The translations under genes were made by a program, and so were the position numbers. Below are positions 24,785-24,855 of a stretch of DNA of 24,855 bases, in pieces. Numbering within the stretch: the stretch's first letter is position 1; every line of letters begins with the position of its first letter. The stretch is from a virus. The stretch spans positions 1-24,855 of IMG/VR virus record IMGVR_UViG_3300003872_000014; one strand, given 5' to 3'. The notes beneath the pieces were generated by a model. It made no database searches, was not told where the DNA came from, and worked only from the letters and a program-made list of their open reading frames with translations.

Positions 24785-24855
24785 CTATAATTCTTTTTTA
24801 ACCCTCTCGATTGTTACAAGATGTTTTTTAGCATCTGTATTCTCTTTCCAATGAC
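24785..24855 (-). CDS. C-terminal end of an upstream gene (partial)
   Basis: One frame is open from the window edge for 22 codons (HWKENTDAKKHLVTIERVKKEL) and stops at TAG directly before the nuclease ATG. The other two frames have early stops. The amphipathic, charged helix and the zero-base junction look like a genuine gene end. Nothing can be said about its function. Confidence 0.5.
   Translation of the reverse strand, partial: HWKENTDAKKHLVTIERVKKEL

Noticed and set aside
1-24855. N4-type early hairpin promoters for the virion polymerase
   Set aside because: I saw no short-stem, three-base-loop hairpin in a promoter context. The hairpins found have 5-7 nt loops or longer, and early genes are not in this window.
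1-24855. Intrinsic terminators, tRNA genes, CRISPR arrays, insertion sequences, integrase/att sites
   Set aside because: None found by eye: no GC-rich hairpin followed by a U-tract on the coding strand, no cloverleaf, no regularly spaced repeats, no transposase or integrase motifs. The A-runs on the plus strand lie within coding sequence.

Overview
This window is the late (structural and lysis) region of a tailed phage that is clearly N4-like in plan. Every gene I accept lies on the minus strand and is read right to left. Four anchors show the plan. They are an N4-gp56-family major capsid protein, a podovirus-type portal, a GH108 endolysin, and, at the left edge, the first ~702 codons of a T7/N4-type single-subunit RNA polymerase in the place where N4 keeps its virion RNA polymerase. 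The DNA is AT-rich. A lipoprotein o-spanin plus i-spanin pair means a Gram-negative host. The Lys/Ile/Asn-rich small genes and the style of the secreted nuclease would suit a low-GC host such as a Campylobacterota member, but that is only an inference.

Layout from right to left (direction of transcription). 24785-24855 is the tail of an unidentified gene. 21921-24784 is a lysis module: a secreted DRGH-type non-specific nuclease, an i-spanin with nested overlapping o-spanin, a 59-aa coiled-coil protein, a small two-helix membrane protein (holin candidate), a 93-aa unknown, a coiled-coil/TM protein, and the GH108 endolysin. 16446-21873 is head morphogenesis: portal, two small helical genes, a 102-aa gene, an acidic scaffold-like protein, and the major capsid protein. 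15393-16382 is a free-standing HNH homing endonuclease lodged next to the capsid gene. 9795-15320 is a tail/fibre module: a HeH-domain protein, a small beta protein, a J-like tail fibre with a 32-residue duplication, a DUF4376 fibre-accessory protein, an Ala/Gln-rich coiled coil, and a Trp/Tyr-rich protein with a hydrophobic C-terminal half. 1-9741 encodes the presumed ejected proteins: 230, 867 and 1420 aa, then the RNA polymerase.

Most junctions are ATGA/TAATG overlaps or gaps under 20 nt. Longer gaps carry sigma70-like promoters of similar design (TTGAAA or TTGCAT about 16-17 bp before an often extended TATAAT). They divide the late genes into portal, scaffold/capsid, homing nuclease, tail/fibre and ejection units. 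This fits the N4 scheme in which host sigma70 polymerase transcribes late genes. I see no factor-independent terminator anywhere.

The most notable feature is the polymerase arrangement. In N4 the polymerase core sits in the middle of a ~3500-residue polypeptide. Here it begins almost at the N-terminus of its own ORF (candidate catalytic Asp 595, motif B Arg 694/Lys 698), and a separate 1420-aa protein overlaps it by one base at TAATG. An N4 giant virion polymerase thus appears to be divided into at least two polypeptides.
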